From: Benthicola sp964195715
GTDB taxonomy: Bacteria > Gemmatimonadota > Gemmatimonadetes > Palauibacterales > Palauibacteraceae
Assembly (NCBI GenBank): GCA_964195715.1
Contig: CAXMRU010000154.1
Location: 1 to 5,461 of the forward strand
Direction of reading: 5' to 3'
DNA: 5,461 nucleotides
Shown here one piece after another: positions 5,037-5,461 of this stretch (within the stretch, counting starts at the first letter, position 1; each line of letters starts with the position of its first letter). The notes under the pieces are model-generated. The model did no database searches, had not been told where the DNA came from, and saw only the letters and a program-made list of their open reading frames with translations. Made by a program: the position numbers and the translations under genes.

Positions 5037-5461
5037 TCACCGGCCGAGCAGCTGCCCCAACAACTCTTTGGATCCTACGTACGTATCCGCGCGTTCGCGG
5101 ATGAATGCCTGGAGACCGGGCTTGGTCTGAAACTCGCGCACGACAAAGTCTACGAATCGGAAGTTAAGGTTCGAGATACCCTCGGTTTCCAGATCCAGGA
5201 TGTACTCCGCTACGTTCAGTCGGGAGAGCTGGAAAGCGGCGAATCTGTAGCGCTCGGTCGCATTCAGAGCCTCCAGGTTCTGCTCGCCTCTGAGGACCAG
5301 ATCGGCGAGCGTGGAATCAGCGTAGATTCCCGCGTTCATCTCGTTTGCGCTCGCGGTGATCGAGTGCGAGGCGTCGGCCCTGAGTTGGCTGGTATTCTGT
5401 CGAATCTCAAGGCCAACAAACACCAGGCCCCCTAACACACCGAGATTCGCGAGAAGCGTAA
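5037..5461 (-). CDS. Hypothetical membrane-anchored protein with IRQNT motif (5' partial)
   Basis: The frame is open to the window's right edge, so the true start lies outside; the in-frame GTG at 5438 is probably internal. The visible part starts TLLANLGVLGGLVFVGLEIRQNTSQLRADA: a hydrophobic N-terminal helix, then the IRQNT segment and a mostly helical, charged domain with NATERYRFAAFQLSRL and a C-terminal LGQLLGR. This pattern (one membrane helix, E/QIRQNT, then a helical domain of about 120 residues) recurs in many uncharacterised bacterial proteins. I know no function for it. It lies upstream of the arsR promoter on the same strand, but the 136-nt gap with its own promoter and operator argues against a shared operon. 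No convincing terminator is seen after its TGA. Base composition looks less GC-rich than the neighbouring genes. Confidence 0.7.
   Translation of the reverse strand, partial: TLLANLGVLGGLVFVGLEIRQNTSQLRADASHSITASANEMNAGIYADSTLADLVLRGEQNLEALNATERYRFAAFQLSRLNVAEYILDLETEGISNLNFRFVDFVVREFQTKPGLQAFIRERADTYVGSKELLGQLLGR

Noticed and set aside
5077..5086. Palindrome around TACGTACGTA
   Set aside because: It lies inside the coding frame of the hypothetical protein and is short. No partner site or regulatory context was found.

Overview
The window is GC-rich bacterial DNA. It holds a large receptor-type Ser/Thr kinase, a short boundary region with a tRNA fragment and organised repeats, an arsenic/redox-type operon on the opposite strand, and the end of an unknown membrane-anchored protein. 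The kinase-TolB-like-TPR architecture and its sequence style are common in Gemmatimonadota and similar soil or sediment lineages. That placement is a guess from style; nothing in the window fixes the taxon.

Layout. Bases 1-2208 (+) encode a Ser/Thr kinase cut by the left edge, with a membrane helix, a FlgO/TolB-like domain and TPR repeats. Bases 2209-2598 carry no gene. They hold short direct repeats, the 3' part of a tRNA-Pro(GGG) gene (2335-2376) followed at once by an intrinsic terminator, a set of ACAGTG/CACTGT half-sites phased at exactly 12 bp, and a 10-bp-stem hairpin. This looks like the end of an integrated element, although no integrase is visible. From 4977 leftward on the minus strand lie a promoter, a palindromic operator and four genes in operon order: arsR, a small acr3-arsC fusion remnant, an ArsP/DUF318-type permease and a 77-residue CPKC thioredoxin-like protein. 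Bases 5037-5461 (minus) encode the C-terminal part of a hypothetical protein cut by the right edge.

How it fits together. ArsR would bind the operator just downstream of its own promoter and release it when it binds trivalent metalloid. The operon seems once to have been arsR-acr3-arsC-permease-trx. An in-frame deletion joined the first ~17 codons of the ACR3 arsenite exporter to the last ~48 codons of a thioredoxin-coupled arsenate reductase. All arsenate reductase cysteines and almost all of the exporter are gone. What remains intact is the regulator, the permease and the thioredoxin-like protein, so the operon probably no longer gives classical arsenate/arsenite resistance. It may still serve whatever the permease exports.

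The most interesting points are the acr3::arsC deletion scar, the tRNA-Pro attachment-site-like remnant with its phased half-site array, and the two-fold internal repeat of the permease paired with a redox partner.
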